Part shown: positions 21,541 through 32,302 of the stretch, one piece after another
Position numbering within the stretch: the first letter of the stretch is position 1
Layout of the letters: each line of letters starts with the position of its first letter
Source: Rugalucina vietnamica
Taxonomy: Eukaryota > Mollusca > Bivalvia > Lucinida > Lucinidae
DNA: 64,000 nt
Assembly: GCA_964017185.1 (NCBI GenBank)
Contig: OZ024874.1
Coordinates: 38,912,721-38,976,720, forward strand
Reading direction: 5' to 3'
Made by a program: the position numbers and the translations under genes
The notes under the pieces: model-generated
The model's input: the letters and a program-made list of their open reading frames with translations, nothing else
Database searches by the model: none
Told to the model about the DNA's origin: nothing

Positions 21541-21720
21541 ATTTTTCCTTCCTTCCTTCCTTCCTTCCTTCCTTCCTTCCTTCCTTCCTTCCTTCCTTCC
21601 TTCCTTCCTTCTGTATGATCTTTCTACAACATTAAAGGAAGCGATAAAATGTTTATATAAGTTATTTGAACAAGATATGTCAAGATACTCATTTTAACCA
21701 AACCTACCTACCTATCTACC
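21117..21720. repeat. Three ~250-bp composite units with embedded microsatellites
   Basis: TACAACATTAAA opens units at 21122, 21370 and 21625 (steps 248 and 255). Each has a core with GAAGCG, TAAAATGTTTA and AAGATACGTCA, then a TATC run, then a TTCC run. Unit 3 has only a stub of the microsatellite part. The microsatellites (TATC 21211-21262 and 21459-21541; TTCC 21265-21358 and 21545-21610) therefore sit at equivalent positions. Confidence 0.88.
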
Positions 21721-21747
21721 TATCAGCATCATCTACTATAGCAATAT

Positions 21748-21781
21748 CAACAACAACAACAACTACAACAACAACAACAAC

Positions 21782-21834
<53 letters not shown>
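21748..21834. repeat. CAA then AAT trinucleotide microsatellites
   Basis: A run of CAA repeats (about 21748-21783) passes directly into AAT repeats (to 21834), and then into the right inverted array of E2. Confidence 0.9.
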
Positions 21835-21836
<2 letters not shown>

Positions 21837-22097
21837 GGCGAAACAACTCACGGGCGAAACAACTCACGGGCGAAACGACCCACCTAATAAGGGCGAAACG
21901 ACCCACCCATAAAACCAAGGCGAAACGACTCAGGGCGAAACGACCCGGCGAAACGACCCACGGGCGAAACGACCCGGATTCGATTTCACAGGCAATAAAG
22001 ATTTTTCTGTACCCGTAGCTGAAGGGCCCAGTAGGCTATTAATCAACTAAGACAGACAAGAACTGTCTTTCCTTGAGAAATCATGTTTTAGTTCTTT

Positions 22098-22098
<1 letters not shown>

Positions 22099-22145
<47 letters not shown>
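22099..22145. repeat. Poly(A) run of 47
   Basis: Uninterrupted A run; probably the tail of a retroposed copy whose body (about 21990-22098) I cannot assign. Confidence 0.85.
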
Positions 22146-22146
<1 letters not shown>

Positions 22147-22342
22147 AAGTTAAAGGTGAGCTGTGTTTCTGCGGCAAAAATCAAGACTTTTACACATAAA
22201 ACAGCATCCCAAAAAATCAAAACTGGCTAGTCTGTGTATCTGCTGAATGGCCCAGACAGCTGGTTTTCTCACAGCACAGTGGGGCATTCTTCTTTTTATA
22301 AAGCCAACAGAGGATAAGGCAACATAAAACTCTCATGATAGT

Positions 22343-22588
22343 ATATGAGCCACATCATGAGAAAACTGAATGTTTCCCTATGCGAAAATAAAAGCGCAGA
22401 TCATCTGTGCAGTAACTGCACAGCTTATCAGCGCCTTTGTTTGCGCTAAACGGATAGTACAATTCCTCTTCTTCCTAAATCGGAAGCATCAAGCATCTAG
22501 CCATGTTCTGCAGCTGTACAGGCCAGTTTGTGACGTGTCTGCTCGGAAACCCCGAAGACCGGTTTTCTCTTGGCTCGGCTCAATTATG
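22343..22588. mobile_element. TIR MITE with ATGAGCC...TCATGAGAAAAC ends
   Basis: The left arm ATGAGCCACATCATGAGAAA (from 22345) is mirrored by the right arm GTTTTCTCTTGGCTCGGCTC (from 22562), with TA or TAT at both borders. No frame. The end sequence resembles a MITE family I recall as common in bivalve genomes. Its right arm has a near relative at 9493. Confidence 0.7.
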
Positions 22589-22987
22589 ATCCATTAAGGC
22601 ACTTTTTGAGTTTGATAACTTCTGCTTGTTCGCCCTTCTTATATTGATCAGAAAACCATTGTGCACTAATTCCGCTTGTTTTTCTGTTTTGTACGGTCTG
22701 TTTCACAGACTCTACTGATGATTTTCTGTTGTACCTGCATATGTCATGCAAATATATTTCATTAAATGGAACACTAGTAGGTATCTTCAACATTCCGTCT
22801 ATTTGGAAAATTCATGGAATCAACTTCAACATAATTGTATCATTATTTCATGTACATGTATTATCTTAGCTTATCTTAGGCTCAATTGGTTGCACAATTT
22901 TCTTTCCCTTTTTTCTTCTAGCTGCATATCTTACCCCATTTAGTTGATGAATGTTAAATTTCAATACAAACAGTGTATGTCTATGTA

Positions 22988-23917
22988 CGTGGGTGATCCA
23001 AGAAGAAATGCGAACACAACTATATTTTAGTAACCAATGCAGGTACAGTTAGATAGTTTGGCATGTTAACACGTGTATATGTGTGCAGTAATACGGTGTA
23101 ATATCATGAAGTTCGAATGACGAGTTGAGATTTAAGGATTATTTGATTTGTTGACCCGAAGTCGACATGGACGCGAAATTGACTGAAAACGTCATTTTCG
23201 TTAGGGCTACAGGGAAAGACTTTGTGCTCTAATTTTATAAATTGACATTTATATACCATACGTTTGAAAATAATAGAGAAAACGAAATGCAAAGGTCAGC
23301 TGGGACTATTTTATGTTGCCTAGCAACGGCATCTGACAAAAATATCACAATTTCGACGAAGTGCGACAAATACCCATAATTCATGCATATATTTGACTCC
23401 GATTAGGTCGTAAATATCGACATTTATGCCCATAACCTATCACAACGAAGAATTTTTATTCAAAAAATATTTATTATATGGAACTAACCTTTTTGGCTAA
23501 GTAGAAGGGGCGTTGATGAATAAGTGAAGATTTTGAGAGATCAAAATTGACTCAAATTCTACGGGGTACAGATAGTCAACCCCCAATAATTTGCGCTGCG
23601 TTAAACTCATAAAGGTATATACAGTAAATCTATTCAAGGGGTTATTGTACTTTGGAATAAAACTATTATTTACATAATTATGCTTTGCATCTGACACTTC
23701 ATTACATAAATAAAATCCATTTTAACCGTGGCCAAGGTCGTTTACCTTGCATTCTCTTGTTGCTAGGCAACAAGGGTTGCTATGTGATTCAGTCAAAATA
23801 GAAATCGGATCTGGAAAATTCGATAATGCATCATAATCCTGATGTAAACCATCTTGAAAAAAGGCAATGGTGAAAGAAATGACGCACGAGTTCGCATTAC
23901 TTCTTGGATCACCCTCG
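22988..23917. mobile_element. TIR element, 0.93 kb, GGGTGATCCAAGAAG ends
   Basis: GGGTGATCCAAGAAG then AAATGCGAAC at 22991-23015 is mirrored at 23890-23914 with one mismatch over 25 bases. The interior has no frame above 66 codons, so it is non-autonomous. Two copies of GTTGCCTAGCAAC lie inside in opposite orientation (23315-23327 and, as GTTGCTAGGCAAC, 23759-23771). Confidence 0.85.
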
Positions 23918-24879
23918 TTATTCTAAGTCATGCTTTGCAACCTCCCTGGTTTGGATGTGCATAGTTTTTCCCAAGACAAGGCTAACATCAGAAGTACTTT
24001 AGACAGTAAAAGCGCAATAAACTTTACCCCAATTCATTCATTTCCTGTAACAGTTGATCATTATGTGATGGCACATTATGCCTCCCTTTTCAAGATTTCC
24101 AGGAGAATGTTCCACTACTTAGGGCAGGTCATTAACTTATGACCGTGAAATGTATTCAAGACTGGAGATCAGGCTATTGGTTAAAATAAACAATATTTTC
24201 ATAATTTTGGCATATTATGATAAAGCAGACCAGCCCAAAAGGTGTGTTGCAAAGTCTCCAAGAGTGCTGATTGGATGTGTGTAGCTGCCATGCGCTAAAA
24301 TCTACCTATTCAAGAGGATTATAGACATTTTGTATCATCAAACAGTTTTAAGGTCTATCTGACAATTAGATTTTCAAAAGAACTTCAGTTTCAAAGTAGT
24401 ATAACTTCTTTATTGATTGAAGGATCTAAATTAGATTTGGTGGGTGGGTGGTTTGATGTATGACAAAGATAAATGTATCACAGATTTGCTAAATTTTGAA
24501 TGGTTCTTGATCTATCAAGGATTTTGTTAGGGGTGACCAATTAATTATGATCTGCATGACAAAATGTGCTGTATTTCTGCTTTGAGAAAATCCCTGATAC
24601 ATTATTGTAGATCTCTATCAACTGATGTTTGCCACGGAAAAAGGTACCTCTAACTCAAAAACTTAAAAAGAAGATGCAAATAAACTGCAAAAAGACAATT
24701 AAAACTGTCTCATTGTGTCAACAAAAGGCTATAAAATATTGTCAACACATACATTAGTCCGGCATAAACCCAAGATGACCGTGCAATAGCGTCTATAGAA
24801 AATGTTTTTGCAGAAATAAGTTGGTATGGGTATCCTTATTTGAAATCCGGATGATGCCAGATTGGCATCCTTGGGCAAT

Positions 24880-25445
24880 TCAAGATGGCTGCCAAAATCC
24901 AATATGGCCGGCAAAAGAAGGGTTTTTGATAGAATTTCGTACAGGTATCTGATGAAATGCTAAATGGTTGCCTTAATATTTGAGAAATAATAAAATTTAG
25001 CTTTTTTCATCAAATGCAACAAAATGAAAATAAAAAAAATCAAGATGGCCATCAAAATCCAAGATGGCCGACGAAACAAGGGCTTTTGATAGAAGTTCTT
25101 GCATGCATGTGGTGAAATGTTAAAAAACGGCATTCAAAGTGGAGAAAACTTCAAGTTAAGTCATTTTTCATTACTACATGTATGCAACAAAAGCAAAATT
25201 AATAAAGATGGCCAATAATATCCAAGATGGTCGTCAAAATGTTGTTTTTATAGATTTCCATCAATACATGTGATGCAATGTTAAAAACATGACATTGAAG
25301 GTGCAGAAGTCATAAAGCTAAGATTGTTCATGAATATGTGACAAAACCTTAAATAAAAATAAAAATGGCTGCTGAAATTCAACAAGGCCACCAGAAAGTA
25401 GATAGAATGTGTTTGGGTGTATAGAAATGAAATGAAAATTCCATC
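24880..25445. repeat. Four ~160-bp units with CAAGATGGC pairs (left arm)
   Basis: AAGATGGC words recur at 24882, 25042, 25205 and about 25363 (steps 158-163). Each unit begins with a doublet such as AAGATGGCCATC then CCAAGATGGCCG. The doublet resembles paired YY1 sites. Confidence 0.85.
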
Positions 25446-27764
25446 TCTGTGTTTTATTAAACACAATTTCAACAAAAACTGCCAAAACGCCAATATTACC
25501 ACCATGATTTGGATTTTAGTAATCCTTGTTTAATTTTAGAATAACCTGGTACCTGATAGAAGATATACGTTAATAACCTACTGTCCAGCAATGCTATCTA
25601 TTAAAGCATTGCAAATAATTACCATGCTAAGAACAATTTAACTTTCGCCCGACTGTTTCAAAGGTATAGATAGGACATGTTTGCAGACAGATATTGTAGA
25701 ATAGGGTGAGATGGGTAGGATTGCATTTCACTTTGGATGACGACGCGTTAAAAAGGCGGTTGGCTGTGTAGAATATGTGTAGAGACTAAAATATGGGTTG
25801 ATGTGGCGTGCTGTGGGGTTTGGATAGAGGTTACAATTGATATGTGAGGATTTAAGTAGGTTTAATCTGGTTTGGTTATGAATCCACTTCCTTGTCAACA
25901 AATCTTCAGTCATATTGTGACGGAGCAACTACTCTCTTGGTACTAATCTCATTAGAGTCATAAGCGGAAATGTTTCTGTTCTCATGTAACAGCTGTGTGT
26001 GAAGCTAACACTCGCTGTAGAAGTCGGTTTGTATCTCAAATCAGTATAAATATGCAGTATATGCAAATATGCAGTCTGCACTGATTTTAAATTCGTCCTA
26101 ATTCTCTATTTCATCCATCCATGAATCTTTATATTCGACGCAGATGTATACAGAGCCATCAGATGAGTCGTTTACCGTTGAAACCAAATGTAACAGGTTG
26201 AAAACTTCTAACTGTTCAGTACAGCAGGAATAAGATGGGGAGGGTAAAATCAGACATATATGATTTAGCTGGTTACTGTTCACAATTATAAAACTAATCA
26301 ACTTGAAGCTTTTTGAAATGCACAGTATGGTTAATGGGTTGTGTTCGACTGGTCACTGTCTCAGTAGAGAAGTGACTTTTATGTGAGAACATGAAAAATA
26401 AAATGTGCCTTTGTGGCGATTTTAAATAAAAAGTTGTAATACACATGAAATGCCAACATGACTATTAAATCACACTGAATGCCAATGGGGAAATCATATC
26501 TAATACGGGTCTGTGAGTCCCAAGCCCTTAGCAATCACAAGATCATGATCTTCTTCTTCCCCTTCTAGTGAGACCAAGCACTGTTATTAAAATAAAGTAA
26601 AGCTAAAATAAAACATCTTGTGAGTTTAGGGCTGTAAATGTTTTATGGTTTATACCAATGCAGTGAACAATCCCAGTGATTTGGCAAGCACCAGTACTTC
26701 AAACAACTCATTCCACAGAAAGTTCATTTCTAGTGATATGCTTTCGCAGTAGCACTCAGTAGCTGGAGGTTTGGAGAGACTGACACTTTGTTGCTATATA
26801 TCTAGATCTAGCATTCTGTTTTCTGTTCCGGTCTTCTGTGTTGGAACTTTGCAGTATGGTCTATCGTTGCAGTAGCACTGTTAGTTTGGACAGTTTCTCA
26901 GTTGTTTATGTGTTTATGTGGTTAGTCGTGTGTAGTTCCACTACGGGCCTTACACAACGTCTGCTATAAATCTTATTTTAAAGTGATGATCTTTCACAAC
27001 CACCATTACAGAAAGGCATACAATGAAGATAAAATAAGACTTACATGAACTGGTAACTGTTCACTAATAACTGATAACTATAGTATGTATCGGCGTTTTT
27101 GCACATGCATAGCTAGAAAGAAGCCGTATACCATTCTCTCCACCTTTGTCCGAAACTGCATTCACGACCGACAAAATAATTGAATTTCTTTGTCTGCATA
27201 TGGCGGTCTCCGCATTGTTTGTACTCCTGGTCAACCTTCACTTAACAAGGTTAATCTATGCTATATAAAGGCATCTTTTTCCCCAGATACAATATGTTGA
27301 TGACTATCTGAGGTAGAGGAAAGACATTATACCTTTTATCTGGATATGTATATGAAACCACTACAACACCTAGGATGTAGCAGCATAATTGAACATGTAT
27401 CTGAAATGGTATATCTGTAGGTAACTCACGAATCGTGAACAATACCCCTGAGCAGTCTCGGCATTCAGGTTAAACAACACACTACTCTTTTATGCATATC
27501 TATCACGTGTTTTTGCTAAAATGGCAGTGGCTTGTTTCACAATATGCAAAAATTCAGTTACTATAAAATAGAAAAATAACACAAATGTTTTTTAAAGTAT
27601 GATATCCCTTTATTTGTCATTAAGGGATACTTTAAATTGATATGTAGTATTATTTTGTTCAAGGCTGTATATGATTTAATTTCCCATTTTGTGACCTTGG
27701 GCGCAATACATAAACAACAGGAGTGTATTTTGGGTTAATTTCATTTAAATTAACTGTTTGGGCA
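25446..27764. other. Interior of the foldback element, unassigned
   Basis: No long frame, no domain, no internal tandem array. It may be captured or decayed DNA between the two arms. Confidence 0.4.
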
Positions 27765-28095
27765 GCCATCTTGGCCACTTTCTTGTATCTAAAATCCTGT
27801 CCAATGATGAAATGATGCATATCATTTATTTTCACAATTTATTGCCCATAGAAGAGTAATTTCGAAATAATATTAGTGTTATATGGGTCCATTTTATGTA
27901 AATAACACGTTTGGCCGCCATCTTGGACGCCATCTTGTATCTAACAAACTGTCAAATGATGAAATGATTCATATAATTTAATTTCACTATTTATTGACCA
28001 TGAAAGAGCAATTTAGAAATAATACGAGTGTTATATGGGTCCATTTCATGTATAAATAACACGTTTGGCCGCCATCTTGGACGCCATTTTGATTT
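27765..28095. repeat. ~153-bp units with GCCGCCATCTTGG (right arm)
   Basis: GCCATCTTGG recurs at 27765, 27917 and 28071 (steps 152 and 154), each followed by a second GCCATCTTG-like word. The units run opposite to the left-arm array. Apart from the CAAGATGGC doublet, the right units do not match the left units well, so the arrays probably expanded separately. Confidence 0.85.
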
Positions 28096-28361
28096 CAGCG
28101 AGTTGCCCAAGGATGCCAGTGTGGCATCACTTGGTTTTGTAATGTACTATGTATCCTCTTTCAAAAAATGCAAAAACATTTTCTATAGACGGTATTGCAC
28201 GCTTTGACTGATATTCTAGGTTTCTGTGCCGGACTACATATATCAGTGGAAAGAACATTTTTTCTTCTTTCAGATGGTATGCAGATTATGCTTGTAACAT
28301 GTCACTAAGGTATGCTAATAACTAATGCCTTTCAAAGATGACTACCATCAATATTTTAGTG

Positions 28362-28373
28362 GGGGGGGGGGGC
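28362..28373. repeat. Poly(G) run
   Basis: A run of 12 G. Such runs can form G-rich structures and are assembly weak points. Confidence 0.9.
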
Positions 28374-28943
28374 AGTATGTCCTTAAACTCTCGACTCTAA
28401 TTCTGCACTGATGGGGAATAAAGATGTGAAACTTTGTTTCAAATCGAATGAGAAATAATGTATTTATAGGAGCTTTTGACTCGGTCAATGTATACAGAAA
28501 TCGCGGTGTCAAATGACGTAAACGTCTTGGCGTGCCCTGGGTAGCGCTAACACCCATCGAACAAATTGTCATAACAACAATGTTTATCAAGTGATTTGTC
28601 TGAAACTTTCCCCGTTAGTTCATATTAAATAGACTGCAAACATACGATAATTTTAGATAAATCGCATTTGATTTTATTAACAAAGCCCACGAACTTTTTG
28701 CTCGCCCCTCGTATATTTACAAACATGCATAGCAAAACAATAAAAATATTACAGGTATGTTTAAAATATAAAAAAAGTATAACAGTGAGACGTTTTTAAA
28801 GACACATAAAACGTATTAATGTGTCAACACATTTAAAACATGATTGTACCAAAGCACATAAAATATGATGTTATGTTATTGCACCATAAAATATCCAAGC
28901 AATGTTTGTTATAAAATAAGTTAGAAGCATATACATGTACAGT

Positions 28944-29101
28944 TTAAACATAAGACTTGATGTTTCTTTTAAAAGCATTAAGTGACATTGATTTTCTACC
29001 TAATTCAGGCAATTGGTTCCAAAGCCTAGGTACTGTTGAGGAAAATGAACGGTCGAATATCGTCGTTTTCGATCTTGGCAACGATAAGGTGCCATTATAC
29101 A
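28944..29101 (-). pseudogene. LINE ORF2 C-terminal fragment
   Basis: On the minus strand a frame ends at 28944 and reads SLPRSKTTIFDRSFSSTVPR, LWNQLPELGRKSMSLNAFKR, NIKSYV. The order RSF..T.PRLWN.LP then FK..IK is the conserved C-terminus of many animal non-LTR ORF2 proteins. The upstream part is cut off by the hairpin at 29103. The sequence down to about 28640 may be its 3' UTR. Confidence 0.75.
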
Positions 29102-29102
29102 A

Positions 29103-29237
29103 TTAATGACTTTTGAGGCATTGGATATGATGTGATATCGACCAGAGAATACCAATATTAACCGAGGCGAAGCCGAGGTCAATATTGGTAATCTCGGGTC
29201 GATATCACATCATATCCAATGCCTCAAAAGTCATTAA
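29103..29237. mobile_element. Perfect-arm hairpin MITE, 135 bp
   Basis: Arms of 41 bases (29103-29143 and 29197-29237) are exact reverse complements, and the pairing continues with mismatches through ACCAATATT to the GAGGCGAAGCCGAGG centre. It borders the truncated LINE fragment. No mismatch in the outer arms suggests recent insertion or gene conversion between arms. Confidence 0.9.
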
Positions 29238-29454
29238 CTGTTTTATTATATAATTTTGACAAAATGTTAAGCAGCGCTATGCGAAAGCGGAACCAGAACG
29301 CCAGCTCTTGATTTAGTAACTAATATAGACCTGCCAGCACGCGCTAGCCAGTTAATATGACAATTTGAAGACTTGCCACGTGGGCGCTTTGGGCCAATGA
29401 AAAGCGAGATTTTCAGTAGCCTATATAATAATTGAAAATGATCGTAGCGTCACA

Positions 29455-29830
29455 GCCCTGTTTAAGTCGCAGTATGGTATGCCGGGCACCCATGCAGACA
29501 GTCGATTAAAGTTGCTGTCAGGTATATTGGGCACAAACGTGGACAGTCGATGAAAGTCGCAGTCTAGTATGTCAGACATCCATGCAAACTGACGATTAAA
29601 GTCGCAGTCTGGTCTGGCATGTCGGGCACACATGTGGACGGTCTAATAATGCAGCAGTCTAGTATGTTGGGCACCCATGCTTACTGTCGATTAATGCCGC
29701 AGTCCGATATGCCAGGCAACCTTGCGGGCAGTTGATTTAAGTCGCTGCCAAAAAGTAAATAAAGTCACAGTCTGGTATTTCGGGCACCCATGCAGACTGT
29801 CGATTAAAGTTGCAGTCTGGTATATGGAAA
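29455..29830. repeat. 45-bp minisatellite, array 1
   Basis: About eight worn units of the form GTCGCAGTCTGGTATGTCGG, GCACCCATGCGGACTGTCGA, TTAAA. The same unit forms arrays at 31730-32225 and 47283-47840. Because 45 is a multiple of three, the arrays give artificial open frames with 15-residue periods. Confidence 0.88.
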
Positions 29831-30189
29831 CAAGCCGTTATATTACACAAAACAATCCCAAATGACATCTAACAATTCGTGATTCGAAACAATTGTTCAT
29901 TTCAAAAACGGGACAGCAAACTTTGTTAAATGAGACAACTTGATATCAAACGATATGAAAAATCAAACAATCCGGATTCTAAAAAATGAACTGAGCGCGC
30001 GTTTGATTAGCATTTTGTTAATCCCCACGAACTACCGCAATAGTAAGCATAGATGTTTCGCCCCTAAATTTTCTTGGCATACCTGAATCTGAAAAATCAC
30101 CGCCTAGCTAGCTATATACGTACATATATCCACCAGCCTATGATCCCGGGGGTATTCTCATTTAAAACTGGCATGTATTTGCCACCTTG

Positions 30190-30600
30190 TGTGAAAAGTG
30201 GAATCTTTCAGAGCTGCTCCGTCAGAAAAAGCTTAGTCATACGCTTTAAGAGCTAATTGAGCTGTAAAAGTGGGTGCTTTCAGAGATGTTCGAACTGAAA
30301 AAGCGGGTGTGTTCACAATCAGAGCTGATCAAACTGAAAAAAGGGATGCTTTCAGAGCTGATCGAACTAAAAACATTAGATACTTAAATGATATACTATG
30401 AGAACCAGGTGCATGGAATCCTGGGTTTTGTTTGATCACTGAAACAGATACGAGCGCACGACAAAACGGTGCTTAGAGCGGCACTTTAAAGAGCAGAATA
30501 CGAAATTTCTATATAAAGTGGCGGCTTTTAGAGCCCATGGGTTTGAAAAAGAGGGGTCTTTTAGAGCTGACAAAGTTAAAAAAGGGGGCTTTGGGGTGGG
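30190..30600. repeat. ~40-bp minisatellite, TTTCAGAGCTGATCGAAC
   Basis: Words like GCTTTCAGAGCTGATCGAAC followed by GAAAAA recur about every 38-42 bp (30195-30375) and in more worn form to 30600. No coding sense. Confidence 0.7.
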
Positions 30601-30601
30601 G

Positions 30602-30900
30602 GTGGGGGGGCACATACCCATACTGTCTTACTATGGGAGTACCCCACCGGGTCTATGAACCGCCTTTCTAACCCCCCCCCCCCCACACCCACACACACAG
30701 TGTTCTAGGTAGGGGATTATGTAATAAGGAAGGCGGGTAGATTGGTAGGTAGATGGGTAGGTAAGCATGCAGGTACATAGGTTATGTTGATAACTTAGTT
30801 CGTACAGGTAGGCAGGTAAATTTATTTTAACATGTTTATGATATTCTAAATTTATCGGTAGCGTATTCTAAAGATTGTCTGTAAATGAATTTGTTCATTC
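30602..30900. other. Simple-sequence rich stretch
   Basis: GGGGT and C runs (30669-30682), CA repeats and GGTAG-type repeats (30717-30800). Nothing coding. Confidence 0.5.
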
Positions 30901-30903
30901 TAA

Positions 30904-31245
30904 ATGGTAAATGGCCACTCAAGAAAAAGCTGCTCACTCGGCTTGCCATAATATGTTCTCTTTGTATGCCATGCGCGGATCCAGAAAATTTTCTCAGAGG
31001 GGGTCCAAATTCCCAGAAGGGGCCTGGCGGAAAATTTCAACATGGCAAAAATTAATAATCCGGCAATTACAGGGGGGTCCGGACCCCCTGTCCCCCCTCT
31101 GGATCCGCCCATGTATGCGTACCTTTTGGGCATTTTTATTTTTTCCCACCTAGCTGTTTTGGTTGGGACTTTGATTCTGATTGCGCCAGTTCCTGATCGT
31201 TGTTTACTTATTACTTTTCGATTTTATTTAAAAATGAGACTTTGA
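30904..31245 (+). repeat. R repeat, copy 2, split by a MITE
   Basis: GGCCACTCA ... GCTGCTCACTCGGCTT lies left of the insertion, and TATTTTTTCCCACC ... CCTGATCGTTG lies right of it. Together they match the 3' half of the copy at 38446-39025. Confidence 0.7.
30970..31111. mobile_element. GCGGATCCAG-ended palindromic MITE inserted in R
   Basis: Ends GCGCGGATCCAGA and CTCTGGATCCGCCC are inverted, and the middle has GGGGGGTCCGGACCCCCTG. TGTATGC lies on both sides (30963-30969 and 31112-31118), a likely target-site duplication. The host R sequence continues across. Confidence 0.8.
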
Positions 31246-31446
31246 CGCTTTCCAAGTAAGTCGTTTTGGGCCGAATTGACTCTGGTCCATTTTATTTATA
31301 TTCGATTTTTCGGTATTTCGTTTGACCATTATCTGCACCTTTTTATTACCGGATAGGTTTATTTCAAAATCACTTGTTTGGTTTGGGAAACGTTTGTTTC
31401 GTTTGATTTCAAGTTGTCCCATTTGGCGAAGTTGATTGTTTGGTTT

Positions 31447-31694
31447 TAAAATGAATTGGTCTGTTTCACATAAGTAATTGTTTTGTGTCATTTTCGTTTG
31501 TTTTATGTGATATAACGGTTTATTTTATTTTAAAATAAATTAGTTCATTTCTACTTTGTCTTTTTATTTTGAAATGAATTGGTCTGTTTCACTTTAGGAA
31601 TTGTTTTGTGTCATTTTCGCTCGTTTTATGTGATATTACGGTTTGTTTTATTTAAAAATGAATTAGTTCAGTTCTACTTTGTCTGTTTCATTTG
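31447..31694. repeat. Tandem duplication, two ~123-bp units
   Basis: AAATGAATTGGTCTGTTTCA opens units at about 31448 and 31571. Both contain TTGTTTTGTGTCATTTTCG and ACGGTTT. Units are about 90% alike by eye. Confidence 0.85.
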
Positions 31695-31729
31695 AAAATG
31701 GGACTTTTGACGGCTTTTGCCCCCCATAC

Positions 31730-32225
31730 TGGTATCAGGCACCCATGTGGAGAGCTGATTAAAGTCGCAGTCTGGTAACTTAAGTCGGGAACATATGCGG
31801 ACTGTCGATTAAAGTCACAGTCTGGTATGTCGGGCACACATACGGACAGTTGATTAAAGTTGGAGTCTTGTTTGTTGGGCAACCGTGCAGAAAGTTGATT
31901 AAAGTCCCAGTCTGTTATTCCAGGCACCCATTCGGACTGTCAATTAAAGTCGCCGTCTGCTATGTCGGGCACCCATGCAGACTGCCGATTTAAGTCACAG
32001 TCTGCTATGTCGGGCGCCCAAGACGACGATCCATTAAAGTCGCAGTCTGGTATGTCGGACACCCATCCGGACAGTTGATTGAAGTCGAAGTCTGGTATGT
32101 CGGGCACACATGTGGACTGTCGATCAAAGTCGTAGTCTGGTATGTCGGGCACCCATGCAGACTGTTGATTAAAGTCGCAGTCAAGTATGTCAGGCACGCA
32201 TGTAGACAGTAGATTAAGGTTCTCA
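31730..32225. repeat. 45-bp minisatellite, array 2
   Basis: About eleven units of the same 45-bp monomer as 29455. The minus strand keeps an open frame (for example 31940-32302) that reads as a 15-residue repeat around VPDIPDCDFNRQSAW. The plus strand of the related third array is also open, so openness reflects the period and is not evidence of a gene. Confidence 0.9.
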
Positions 32226-32302
32226 ACATGGTAAAAATGATTATTTATGCGCTTATTCTTCATATACATGTATTTGAATGTGCAGAAATATTTTAAACAC
32301 AA

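Larger units (their letters stand above)
20423..21981. mobile_element. GTCGTTTCGCCC-minisatellite TIR element (E2)
   Basis: The left end is an array of GTCGTTTCGCCC words (20423-20560), and the right end is the inverse, GGGCGAAACGACCCAC-type words (21836-21981). GATTTCAC follows. An 8-bp duplication fits hAT-like and several other DNA-transposon superfamilies, but no transposase is present. The core carries three composite units with microsatellites. A worn single word (GGGTCGTTTCGTCCGTG) lies at about 34597. Confidence 0.82.
24755..28236. mobile_element. Long foldback element, 3.5 kb, TAGTCCGGCA ends
   Basis: Both ends start TAGTCCGGCA reading inwards. The arms then share GTGCAATA, CGTCTATAGAAAATG with TTTTTGCA, and a subterminal hairpin GATGCCA-NNN-TGGCATC with CTTGGGCAA. 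Each arm then opens into a tandem array rich in CAAGATGGC words (left 24880-25445, right 27765-28095). The middle (25.5-27.7 kb) holds no recognisable gene. No transposase. Confidence 0.8.

Noticed and set aside
31940..32302. 120-codon minus-strand frame with 15-residue repeats (also 29421-29633, 31688-31927 and, plus strand, 47283-47555)
   Set aside because: It is the translation of a 45-bp minisatellite. A period divisible by three keeps frames open without selection, and both strands are open in related arrays.
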